Source of the DNA: a virus
Length of the DNA stretch: 64,000 bases
IMG/VR virus record: IMGVR_UViG_3300028563_000018
Location: 1-64,000 of that record
Strand: one strand, 5' to 3'
Below are positions 1 through 6,323 of this stretch, piece after piece. The translations under genes were made by a program, and so were the position numbers. The notes under the pieces were generated by a model, which saw only the letters and a program-made list of their open reading frames with translations, was not told the origin of the DNA and ran no database searches. Each line of letters opens with the position of its first letter. Within the stretch, counting starts at the first letter, position 1.

Positions 1-2
1 TG

Positions 3-470
3 TTGAAGGACCCGGAAACGGGCGAACGCCGTCTCGTGACACCACCACCGGTTGTCCGGAACGCCTACGCCTTCATGCTCATGGCGATCAATCCCGCGTG
101 GGATCCGAAGTACCACGGCGCGACCGAGCTTGATCACGCGTTAGTCGACCGGCTCACGAAGTTCAAGGTCGAGATGCCGCCCGATCACATCGAGCGTGAG
201 ATCTTGATGCGTCGGTACTCGGAGGACACGAACGGCAAACCACCGCCGAAGAAGGTGCTGGACACCGTGATGGCGATCTCGAGCGAACTTCGATCGTTGA
301 TCGAGCAGGGGAGTCTCCCGATTTCGTGGGGCGTTCGTCCCAACATCGCAGTGTTGCGCAAGACACGGTTCTACAAGCTGGAGACGGCCTACAAGCGGGC
401 CGTTGCCGACTACTTCGAGCCGCAGATTGCCACCCAGATTCTCGACGTCGTGCGGGCTCACGCGTCATGA
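3..470 (+). CDS. MoxR/CobS-like AAA+ ATPase, C-terminal part (5' end outside window)
   Basis: The reading frame is open at the window edge, so this is the C-terminal ~155 residues of a longer protein. The stretch MLMAINPAWDP near residue 26 matches the sensor-1 region of MoxR/CobS/NorQ-type AAA+ ATPases, and ALVDRL about 20 residues on fits the arginine-finger position. The Walker motifs lie upstream of the window. MoxR ATPases remodel partner proteins and typically work with VWA-domain proteins; a metallopeptidase-VWA protein is encoded 450 bp downstream. The stop overlaps the next ATG (ATGA). Family call is good; the substrate is unknown. Confidence 0.7.
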   Translation: MKDPETGERRLVTPPPVVRNAYAFMLMAINPAWDPKYHGATELDHALVDRLTKFKVEMPPDHIEREILMRRYSEDTNGKPPPKKVLDTVMAISSELRSLIEQGSLPISWGVRPNIAVLRKTRFYKLETAYKRAVADYFEPQIATQILDVVRAHAS

Positions 471-811
471 CTACCTACGAGGTCTTCAACAACACCTCGC
501 CGCTGTTTCGGTACGACGTCGGCGTGGTGAAGTCTCTTGGGCTCGTCGTGGATCACTCGGCCGTTATCGACTGGGTGTGGCGCGCGAAGCCAACGCCCGA
601 AGACGCTTCGATTCCCGAACTTCGCGTGTCTGTCGGCTGCGAGGGTCGAAACCTTGGCGCGTTGTTTCAGGACAAGTTTGTCATGGAGTCGATTCAAGCC
701 ATCGCTGGCATCGAGTGGTATGGCGTCGAGCCAGAAGAACAACATCGGCAAGCGCTGGAGCTTCTCTTGGTACTCGGATGGGTGCCTTGGAAGTCTCGCT
801 ACAAGCCGTAA
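467..811 (+). CDS. hypothetical protein between AAA+ ATPase and VWA metallopeptidase
   Basis: 114 residues, starting at ATG 467 in an ATGA overlap with the ATPase stop, which implies translational coupling. The protein is mixed polar and aromatic (several Trp and Tyr), with no membrane segment or cysteine motif, and I recognise no family. Its place inside the ATPase-VWA operon suggests an accessory role in that system. A strong hairpin follows the stop codon, so the ATPase-114 aa pair may form its own transcript. Confidence 0.6.
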   Translation: MTTYEVFNNTSPLFRYDVGVVKSLGLVVDHSAVIDWVWRAKPTPEDASIPELRVSVGCEGRNLGALFQDKFVMESIQAIAGIEWYGVEPEEQHRQALELLLVLGWVPWKSRYKP

Positions 812-818
812 CGAGATC

Positions 819-868
819 CCCTGCTAGGTGGGCGCGTGCATCCCTGTCGCGTGTCCCACCTAGCAGGG
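819..868 (+). terminator. 14-bp perfect hairpin with short T-run, terminator-like
   Basis: Positions 819-832 and 855-868 are perfectly complementary over 14 bp. The 22-nt loop has a second CGCG/CGCG pairing (833-836 with 848-851). The stem is followed by TTTA. It lies 7 nt after a stop codon, so an intrinsic terminator or attenuator is plausible, although the T-run is short and the loop is long for a canonical terminator. A tRNA-like fold follows directly. Confidence 0.5.
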
Positions 869-876
869 TTTATGAA

Positions 877-919
877 GAGCGGAATGGTCCCGATGCTGGT
901 TCGACTCCAGCGCCGCTCA
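877..919 (+). other. tRNA-like acceptor/T-arm structure without D or anticodon arm
   Basis: A 5-bp stem (895-899 with 907-911) closes a 7-nt loop TTCGACT that fits the tRNA T-loop consensus. The flanking GAGCGG (877-882) pairs with CCGCTC (913-918) like an acceptor stem, followed by an A in the discriminator position. Only 12 nt separate the 5' acceptor strand from the T-arm, so there is no room for D and anticodon arms. It ends 2 nt before ATG 922. Alternatives are a tRNA remnant, a phage-borne tRNA 3' end from an attachment site, or a coincidental fold. Confidence 0.4.
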
Positions 920-921
920 CT

Positions 922-3618
922 ATGAACATGACACTTACTCCAGACAGTCCCCAAGAACGCGCCATGCGGGCAGTTCGCGAGATGCGCAAGCTCTTGCCTG
1001 GTCTCCAGGGGTTCGGAAGAGCCCTGACTGGCGACCAGACTTTGCGCGTCGTGATGACAGCCGGCACTCCGTGCACAGACGGCAACACGGTCTTCATGCA
1101 CCCTCCCGCAGAGTTGGGCGATGTGCTGACTCATGACCGTTCGGTATGCGGTGAGCGCGACGAAGACAGTGTGCAGAAGTGTGCAGCCTGCCGGGCTCAC
1201 GAGAACGTGATGATCGTGCTCTACCACGAGTTGTCGCACATACGTGCCGACTCGTTCCAGACTGTCACACCAGAAGATCGTGCAGAGCTTGTGACGCGGG
1301 CGCTGACTGAAGTGGGTGTGAGCGAAGAAGCAACGTGCCCGCGTTGTAGCGCACATCGTGACGAGAACGAACCTCACGCTGACGATTGTGACTACGTTCC
1401 GCCGACTCGCGCTGGCAAGCTCAAGGCACGCCTCGATGCCCAACCCGTCAAGCACTATCTCGAAGCTGCACAGATCGTCAGTCCGTACCTTCCGATGCTG
1501 CTCAACGCGCTGGAAGACGCGCGGGTCAACGCCGAGATGTATCGGGCTCGGCCTGGAACGAAGAGCATGTTCCGCGCTCTCAACATCGAGACGTTCAAGA
1601 AGGGCATCGAACGCCCGGACGGTACACGCGGTCTCTGGTCCGAGATGAAGCCGAACGCCCAAGTGGTCGTTGGCTGTTACGCGGTCGCAAGTGGGCTGGA
1701 CGTGACGGGCTACTTCAATCCCGAGGTTGAGCAGGCACTCCAGGATCCCGAGCTTGTGTCGATGTTGAGCAGGATCGAGAGTGCTCGAGACGTTGGCACG
1801 ATCTACCGCAGCGCGTTCCCGGTTCTGGAGAACCTGCGGAAGCACGGTTTCTGCAAGGCGAAGGAAGATCCGAAAGATGATGCGCGTCCTCCGGAGCCTA
1901 CGCCGAGCGAAGAGCCGAGCGATGACGAGAGTGCCGGCGAGAGCGAATCCGGTCCCACGCCATCTGAAGATCAATCAGGCGCGGGTTCCAGCGAAGGTAC
2001 GCCTGACGCGTCGTCCATTCCCGAAGACGACGACGAAGATTCGACCCCTACATCGGCTCCTGAGCCGACCGATGACGCGACAGGCTCAGATGACGCGGCC
2101 GACGGTAACGACGACCCTACGGCCGATCCTGAGCCTACGGCCGACGGTACTGACGCGGGTTCAGATGAGCATGATGACGCGGCCGACGGTATCGACGAAC
2201 AGGACCCCGATGACTCGGACGATTCCGACTTCGACATAGACACAATGTCGGAAGAAGAACTCGATGGGGGGATCAACGAGTCACACGAAGACCAGGATGA
2301 CGAAGTCGGCGACGGTACTGCCGACATCGGCGATGCTGATTTCGAGAACGACCAGCCGGCTGAAGAATCACATGATCTCGAAGACGGTGAGGATAGCGAG
2401 TACGACGATCCCAACCTCGACTACGAAGACTTGTACGACGACGATGACGACGAAGAGTCTGACGATCTGACCGAAGACAGTATGGGTCAAGGTCACGGCG
2501 CCAAGATGACCAGCGCGCCCGGCGTTCCCGAGGAAGACGATCCCGAGCCGGAAGACGACTACGACTACGACTCGATGGGCTCGCCGGATGATCTACAGGA
2601 GATGCTCGACAAGTTTACTGGTCACGACGACATGCCCCAGAGTCCTGAGGAATATCAGGAAGGCTCTAGGGAGGACGCCGATCCGGAAGTCAAGCGTGCG
2701 ATCAATCAGAACGAGTACTTCGATGCGCCCAGCATGGAAGTGTCCGCGCTGTACGTGACGCGCACGTACGACGATCTTCCTGACAATGCGTATGGGCCGG
2801 GCAAGATGCAGTTCGGGTACGCCAGCGAAGAGATGAAGCGCGACTATCGCTACATCGATCACTACAACCTAGAGGTGTCGATCCCGCCGGAGAACATTCT
2901 GGCGCCGGCACTCCAGACGCTTCGGTCTGTGTTCACCGAGAACAAGCGCGCAAAGCACGAGACGAACCTGAAGTCGGGACACGTGAACACACGTGTTCTT
3001 GGCAGGCGTGTGCCTGTTCAGGATCCGCGGCTCTTTCAGAAGCGAGTCCGTCCGGGCAAGCGTGACCACTTCGTGGTGATCGGGCTCGACATCTCGAGTT
3101 CGACGGCGAGCAACGGTGCGATCAAGGTGCTCAAGGCGTCAGCTATGGCGATGGCCGAACTCATGAACCGGCTCGGCGTGAAGTGTGCCGTGTACGCGCA
3201 CACTGGAACGTATCGGCCGCAGGATCGCGCTTCGGGCCTTGGTGGGATGAGTGTCGAGATCATCGAAGTGAAGAGCGAACGGGATCCGTGGGACGCGAAC
3301 GCAAAGCAACGCCTCGCCGATCTGATCCCCGGCGGAGGCAACATTGATTCGCACTCGCTCGAGTTCTACCGGAAGCAGGCACAGAAGTCCGGCGCGACTG
3401 ATCGCACGATCATGTACTTCACAGACGGCGAGCTTCACGACGCTGAGGACGTCTTGCTGCGGGAGATCAACCTCTGCAAGCGAGAAGATATCGGCGTGGT
3501 CGGCATCGGCGTGGGTACGAACTCGCCGGAACAGTTCGGCCTGGAGACGATCGTCATTGACGACGTGAGCGATGTGCCGAGAGTTGTGAAGGATCTGCAA
3601 CGGAGGTTGTCGAGATGA
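922..3618 (+). CDS. DUF2201-like metallopeptidase with acidic linker and C-terminal VWA domain
   Basis: About 898 residues. HELSH at 102-106 is an HExxH zinc-peptidase motif, preceded by a C-x2-C pair at 87 and 90. Residues ~320-590 are an extremely acidic, low-complexity Asp/Glu/Ser/Thr linker. The C-terminal ~190 residues form a VWA domain with the MIDAS motif D723-x-S725-x-S727 and a later FTDGE strand. This order matches the predicted metallopeptidase/VWA family (DUF2201) and, more distantly, CobT, both of which pair with MoxR/CobS AAA+ ATPases like the one at the window start. I chose ATG 922 because upstream in-frame sequence overlaps another gene; ATG 928 is also possible and no clear ribosome binding site is seen. 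Whether it cleaves a target is inference. Confidence 0.75.
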   Translation: MNMTLTPDSPQERAMRAVREMRKLLPGLQGFGRALTGDQTLRVVMTAGTPCTDGNTVFMHPPAELGDVLTHDRSVCGERDEDSVQKCAACRAHENVMIVLYHELSHIRADSFQTVTPEDRAELVTRALTEVGVSEEATCPRCSAHRDENEPHADDCDYVPPTRAGKLKARLDAQPVKHYLEAAQIVSPYLPMLLNALEDARVNAEMYRARPGTKSMFRALNIETFKKGIERPDGTRGLWSEMKPNAQVVVGCYAVASGLDVTGYFNPEVEQALQDPELVSMLSRIESARDVGTIYRSAFPVLENLRKHGFCKAKEDPKDDARPPEPTPSEEPSDDESAGESESGPTPSEDQSGAGSSEGTPDASSIPEDDDEDSTPTSAPEPTDDATGSDDAADGNDDPTADPEPTADGTDAGSDEHDDAADGIDEQDPDDSDDSDFDIDTMSEEELDGGINESHEDQDDEVGDGTADIGDADFENDQPAEESHDLEDGEDSEYDDPNLDYEDLYDDDDDEESDDLTEDSMGQGHGAKMTSAPGVPEEDDPEPEDDYDYDSMGSPDDLQEMLDKFTGHDDMPQSPEEYQEGSREDADPEVKRAINQNEYFDAPSMEVSALYVTRTYDDLPDNAYGPGKMQFGYASEEMKRDYRYIDHYNLEVSIPPENILAPALQTLRSVFTENKRAKHETNLKSGHVNTRVLGRRVPVQDPRLFQKRVRPGKRDHFVVIGLDISSSTASNGAIKVLKASAMAMAELMNRLGVKCAVYAHTGTYRPQDRASGLGGMSVEIIEVKSERDPWDANAKQRLADLIPGGGNIDSHSLEFYRKQAQKSGATDRTIMYFTDGELHDAEDVLLREINLCKREDIGVVGIGVGTNSPEQFGLETIVIDDVSDVPRVVKDLQRRLSR

Positions 3619-3743
3619 GCATTCAGGATGTCAATGGCGTCGAGACGTGGCGCTGTAGCAACTGTGATCGAGTCAACGATGACTACGCGGATCACTGTGA
3701 AGGTTGCGGCATCAGGTTCGATGCCGACGAAGCACTTCCGTAA
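3615..3743 (+). CDS. small RanBP2-type zinc-finger protein
   Basis: 42 residues, start ATG 3615 overlapping the VWA gene stop (ATGA). It contains WRCSNC then HCEGC, with an Asn between, which fits the W-x-C-x2-C-x3-N-x6-C-x2-C pattern of RanBP2-type zinc fingers known to bind protein or RNA. The tail is acidic. Coupling to the metallopeptidase-VWA gene suggests an adaptor for that system, which is inference. Confidence 0.6.
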   Translation: MSIQDVNGVETWRCSNCDRVNDDYADHCEGCGIRFDADEALP

Positions 3744-3752
3744 GAAAGATTC
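3742..3752 (+). promoter_or_regulatory. A-rich AAAGAT-type box upstream of 3779
   Basis: AAGAAAGATTC begins at the previous gene's stop codon and lies ~27 nt before the start of the next gene. It resembles the AATAAAGAT boxes at 5973, 12661, 13929, 52752 and 58072. Function unknown; a promoter or processing element is possible. Confidence 0.3.
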
Positions 3753-3778
3753 AATTTTCCTAGGGGGAGGTGAAAATC

Positions 3779-3934
3779 ATGTTCAAGTGGATTGCGTTGT
3801 TCTTGGCGTTCGTCTTGGCACTACTCGTGATCGTCGGGATCTATGCGATCTCGGCCGTCAACTCGTTCGACAGCCAGTGTGCGAGTCGCCACGGCGTGCT
3901 CACGAGTTCGGGTACGTGCGTTTATCCGAAGTGA
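3779..3934 (+). CDS. small single-span membrane protein
   Basis: 51 residues with a very strong ribosome binding site (GGGGGAGG, 3763-3770). Residues ~3-27 form one hydrophobic helix (FKWIALFLAFVLALLVIVG), followed by a short tail with two cysteines (SQCASR and GTCVYP) that could form a disulfide outside the membrane. Such small membrane proteins are common in phage early regions. A membrane regulator or superinfection-exclusion role cannot be told from the sequence. Confidence 0.65.
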   Translation: MFKWIALFLAFVLALLVIVGIYAISAVNSFDSQCASRHGVLTSSGTCVYPK

Positions 3935-3953
3935 AGTAAAGACCAACCCGACA
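3935..3953 (+). promoter_or_regulatory. leader with TAAAGA box and CCAACCCGACA box
   Basis: AGTAAAGACC (3935-3944) runs into CCAACCCGACA (3943-3953), followed by a GGGAG ribosome binding site and ATG 3970. The same CCAACCCGACA string precedes genes at 6036, 8350, 11086 and 15621 in the same orientation. Confidence 0.45.
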
Positions 3954-3969
3954 CAGAAACAGGGAGTAC

Positions 3970-4131
3970 ATGATGAAACGGTTTGAAGTCCAGGTCGCGT
4001 TCTATGTGGACGCCGACGACGAAGAAGATGCGTTCCAACAGATCGACGAGGCGCTTATCTACACGCCGATCTCGGGATACGAGAGTGTGATCAATCCCGA
4101 CGTGGAAGCGTGCGACGCGGGGAGAATCTGA
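3970..4131 (+). CDS. small acidic hypothetical protein
   Basis: 53 residues, starting at ATG 3970 after a GGGAG site and the conserved CCAACCCGACA box. The first half (KRFEVQVAFYVDADDEEDAFQQI) suggests a beta strand then an acidic helix, as in small ferredoxin-like regulatory folds, but I recognise no family. Its stop overlaps the next start (ATGA). First gene of a tightly coupled run up to 5977. Confidence 0.6.
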   Translation: MMKRFEVQVAFYVDADDEEDAFQQIDEALIYTPISGYESVINPDVEACDAGRI

Positions 4132-4517
4132 TGAGCTACAACACGCCAGTTCTCATCATCAACGACGCGCTCGGTGACATCGAGAGAAACCCCGAGCAGT
4201 TCGTGACGGGTCTTGTGAGCACCTGCCTCGGGAGTCACATCGCGCACCCGAATAAAGGCCATGTCGATGTGCGAGCGGGCGCGCACATGAACGCCGCGAG
4301 TGTCATCCCGGCTGCCCACGCCGATGTGACACGTGTGCTCGTGACTCACGGCAACTGGATGTGGGAGATCCCCGACAAGTACACGGCGCCGAGAGATGTC
4401 TACATGCTTCGCGCAGTGGACGAGAAGTTTCTTCGGGACGAGATGATCCGGCGCGTCGATGTCGCATTGTTCGAGAGCATTGCTGTGCTCAAGATGCTCA
4501 AGGGGATGGAGTCATGA
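4131..4517 (+). CDS. hypothetical protein
   Basis: 128 residues from ATG 4131 (ATGA overlap with the previous gene). Globular composition with several His residues and no cysteine motif beyond one internal Cys, and no membrane segment. The central part is rich in Ala, Val and His. No family recognised. Its stop overlaps the next ATG at 4514, so it is part of the coupled 3970-5977 operon. Confidence 0.6.
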   Translation: MSYNTPVLIINDALGDIERNPEQFVTGLVSTCLGSHIAHPNKGHVDVRAGAHMNAASVIPAAHADVTRVLVTHGNWMWEIPDKYTAPRDVYMLRAVDEKFLRDEMIRRVDVALFESIAVLKMLKGMES

Positions 4518-4897
4518 CCCCTATCACACTCGACCAACTGGAAGTCGTCATCGGCAAGACCTGGCGGCAGACGACAATCGGTGATGTGACTCTGAACGTG
4601 TGGGTCAACCGCAACGGCAAGACCATGAAGGATCCCGCCTTCATTGCGACGGCATCACGTCCGGGGTTCGTCCAGAACTTGGTGCTGCCCTACGAGATCA
4701 CACATCTGGACCGTGCGTTCGAGCACGCCGTGCAGGAGGTTCTCGAAGATATAGCCAGACGGGAAGCAGCTCGAGCACTCGTGCAAGCTCACGTCGAAGA
4801 CGACGAGCCCCTGATGTGTGTGTTCTGTCTTCGTAAAGACTGCGTGTGCAGCGACGACCAGTACGAGAACTGGAAAGCAGGAGGTTCGTTCTCATGA
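4514..4897 (+). CDS. hypothetical protein with C-terminal cysteine cluster
   Basis: 127 residues from ATG 4514 (ATGA coupling). The C-terminal ~30 residues carry CVFCLRKDCVC, a compact four-Cys knuckle that could bind zinc; a similar CLVCLQKPCEC motif appears in the small protein at 9721-9921, so the two may share a short metal-binding tail module. The N-terminal part looks like an alpha/beta domain. Function unknown. Confidence 0.6.
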   Translation: MTPITLDQLEVVIGKTWRQTTIGDVTLNVWVNRNGKTMKDPAFIATASRPGFVQNLVLPYEITHLDRAFEHAVQEVLEDIARREAARALVQAHVEDDEPLMCVFCLRKDCVCSDDQYENWKAGGSFS

Positions 4898-5025
4898 GCA
4901 AGTGGAAGCACTACCAGTTCGAGAAGATCATCACCGACGAACACCCGCAGGACTGCGAGTGCGCGTCGTGTTGCCGTTCGTTCGGCGAGAGCGATCCCGA
5001 CGAGGAGGAATCATGCGAGTCGTAG
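4894..5025 (+). CDS. short acidic protein with CxCxxCC motif
   Basis: 43 residues from ATG 4894, preceded by GGAGG and overlapping the previous stop. It contains DCECASCCR and an acidic C-terminus. The next gene starts inside it at 5013 in another frame with its own GAGGAGG site, so the 3' end doubles as a leader. Too short for family assignment. Confidence 0.5.
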   Translation: MSKWKHYQFEKIITDEHPQDCECASCCRSFGESDPDEEESCES

Positions 5026-5240
5026 TTCTGAACGACGGCGAGACGTACACAAGCGCCGAAGGTTGCATGATTCTGGACATCGAAGATGATTGCGTCGAGC
5101 TTGACGATCTCGACGAGGTCGTCAAGCTCGCACACGAGTTCTTCACGGACAACCTCGATCAAACCGAAGAACGCATCATCGTCGACACGAACGACGGCGT
5201 CGAAGGTCCGATCGTTCAGGTGATCGCGAGGTTGTCATGA
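5013..5240 (+). CDS. small acidic hypothetical protein
   Basis: 75 residues, ATG 5013 with an excellent GAGGAGG ribosome binding site located inside the preceding gene. Strongly acidic, with no cysteine or membrane pattern. It might be a DNA-mimic or inhibitor-type protein, but that is speculation from charge alone. The stop overlaps ATG 5237. Confidence 0.6.
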   Translation: MRVVVLNDGETYTSAEGCMILDIEDDCVELDDLDEVVKLAHEFFTDNLDQTEERIIVDTNDGVEGPIVQVIARLS

Positions 5241-5446
5241 ACCGCATACCTCCGCCGGATACCGGCCCGAAGCAATGCGAGAAGACGGACCACCTCTTTG
5301 AAGGCGTCTACAGAAGATGTAAGCGCGCCGTCGAGTACCAGATCAAACTAAGTGACGACATCTGGATCGAGTTGTGCCCGTGGCACACGCTGTGCGTACT
5401 CGAGCCCGACCTGTTTGATCCTGAAAAGGCAGGTCATGATGTGTAG
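5237..5446 (+). CDS. small protein with spaced Cys/His residues
   Basis: 69 residues, ATGA coupling with the previous gene. Three Cys and a His (QCEKTDH, RRCKRAV, LCPWHTLC) are spaced like a zinc-binding domain of the kind seen in many actinophage small proteins. No family assigned. The following start at 5436 overlaps its 3' end. Confidence 0.55.
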   Translation: MNRIPPPDTGPKQCEKTDHLFEGVYRRCKRAVEYQIKLSDDIWIELCPWHTLCVLEPDLFDPEKAGHDV

Positions 5447-5603
5447 CGACTGCGCGCAGTTTGTCGCAGCTCTTCGTGCTTCTGACGCCGAGTGCTTCGC
5501 GTTGAAGGCACAACTGGCAGCGGTCTCGAAAGTCCTGTACGGCCTCGCCGACGTGATCGACCCGTGGGTTGGGGACGTTCTTGAACTGGAGGAAGCGGTA
5601 TGA
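5436..5603 (+). CDS. small hypothetical protein with leucine-rich helix
   Basis: 55 residues starting at ATG 5436 (ATG 5439 is equally possible); an AAGGCAGG site lies just upstream. CSDC at the N-terminus is followed by an amphipathic helix (VAALRASDAECFALKAQLAAV) that could form a coiled coil. Function unknown. Confidence 0.5.
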   Translation: MMCSDCAQFVAALRASDAECFALKAQLAAVSKVLYGLADVIDPWVGDVLELEEAV

Positions 5604-5977
5604 AGGTCGCAGTAGCACTGTTGCTTGAAGTGCCCGATGGTGTTCACATCAGCAGCAACAAGTTCCAGTGGCAGAAGGTTCTCAATGGCGGGAATGATCT
5701 GATGATCCATCCGATCTTCGGCGACCTCTCGATGCACGTGAATGAGGTTCAGGTGCATTCCGATCCCGACGTGATCTTCGGAGATGATTCGGAAGTCTGG
5801 CTCATCCAGGAGCGGAACCCGTCAGGACTTCTTTCCGACCGTGGCTACTGGCACAACGACGTCGAGGGTTTTACGGGATGGGGAGACGTTCGCACGGCTA
5901 CCAGGTTCTCAGACCACGACCGCGCAACACTCTCGTTGCCATTCGACGGCGTATGGGTCGTTGACGCTCCGAAATAA
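5600..5977 (+). CDS. hypothetical protein
   Basis: 125 residues, ATG 5600 with GGAGGAAG upstream and ATGA coupling. Mixed alpha/beta composition with many Asp and Trp residues; no recognisable motif. It ends the coupled run that began at 3970. Its TAA stop merges into an AATAAAAGAT box, so a new transcription or regulatory unit probably begins here. Confidence 0.6.
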   Translation: MKVAVALLLEVPDGVHISSNKFQWQKVLNGGNDLMIHPIFGDLSMHVNEVQVHSDPDVIFGDDSEVWLIQERNPSGLLSDRGYWHNDVEGFTGWGDVRTATRFSDHDRATLSLPFDGVWVVDAPK

Positions 5978-6015
5978 AAGATCAAGCTAGGCGTTTCCAG
6001 AAATCCAACCCGACA
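5973..6015 (+). promoter_or_regulatory. AATAAAAGAT box plus CCAACCCGACA box
   Basis: AATAAAAGAT (5973-5982) overlaps the stop of the upstream gene. CCAACCCGACA lies at 6005-6015, followed by AAGGGAG and ATG 6036. This pairs the two recurring leader elements within 60 nt ahead of the rIIA/rIIB unit. Confidence 0.45.
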
Positions 6016-6035
6016 CGGTACACAAGGGAGAACTG

Positions 6036-6323
6036 ATGGCGCTCTACGAAGCTGAGTTCGTGGTGAACCAGGGAACCTCTTTTGAACGCTGCATGACGCA
6101 GATCTTTGAGGCACCGATGCACCCGACGACGAAACGGCCCGCGACCAAATCGGCGTATGAGTACTTGCGCACATTGGCTCGCGACTTTGGGCACCCGACC
6201 ACCACGTCGGACGTGCACGTGCGCGTGTGTCTGTACTGGCCCCCGAAGTTCCACTACACGGCGGCGATGTCGCGGATCGGCCAGACCAGCGAGGTCGACG
6301 CGTTCGGGGTGCGCGTGCCATGA
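6036..6323 (+). CDS. hypothetical protein upstream of rIIA
   Basis: 95 residues from ATG 6036, with AAGGGAG and the CCAACCCGACA box upstream. The alternation VHVRVCLYW suggests a beta strand. No family recognised. It ends in an ATGA overlap with the rIIA-like gene, so all three genes to 9462 are probably co-translated. Confidence 0.6.
   Translation: MALYEAEFVVNQGTSFERCMTQIFEAPMHPTTKRPATKSAYEYLRTLARDFGHPTTTSDVHVRVCLYWPPKFHYTAAMSRIGQTSEVDAFGVRVP

Noticed and set aside
403-921. Longer N-terminus for the metallopeptidase-VWA gene
   Set aside because: It would run over the gene at 467-811 and through the hairpin and tRNA-like fold; its residues look like non-coding composition. ATG 922 is preferred.
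799-1974. 391-codon minus-strand open frame
   Set aside because: Antisense to the N-terminal peptidase domain and the hairpin; no start signals or family motif.
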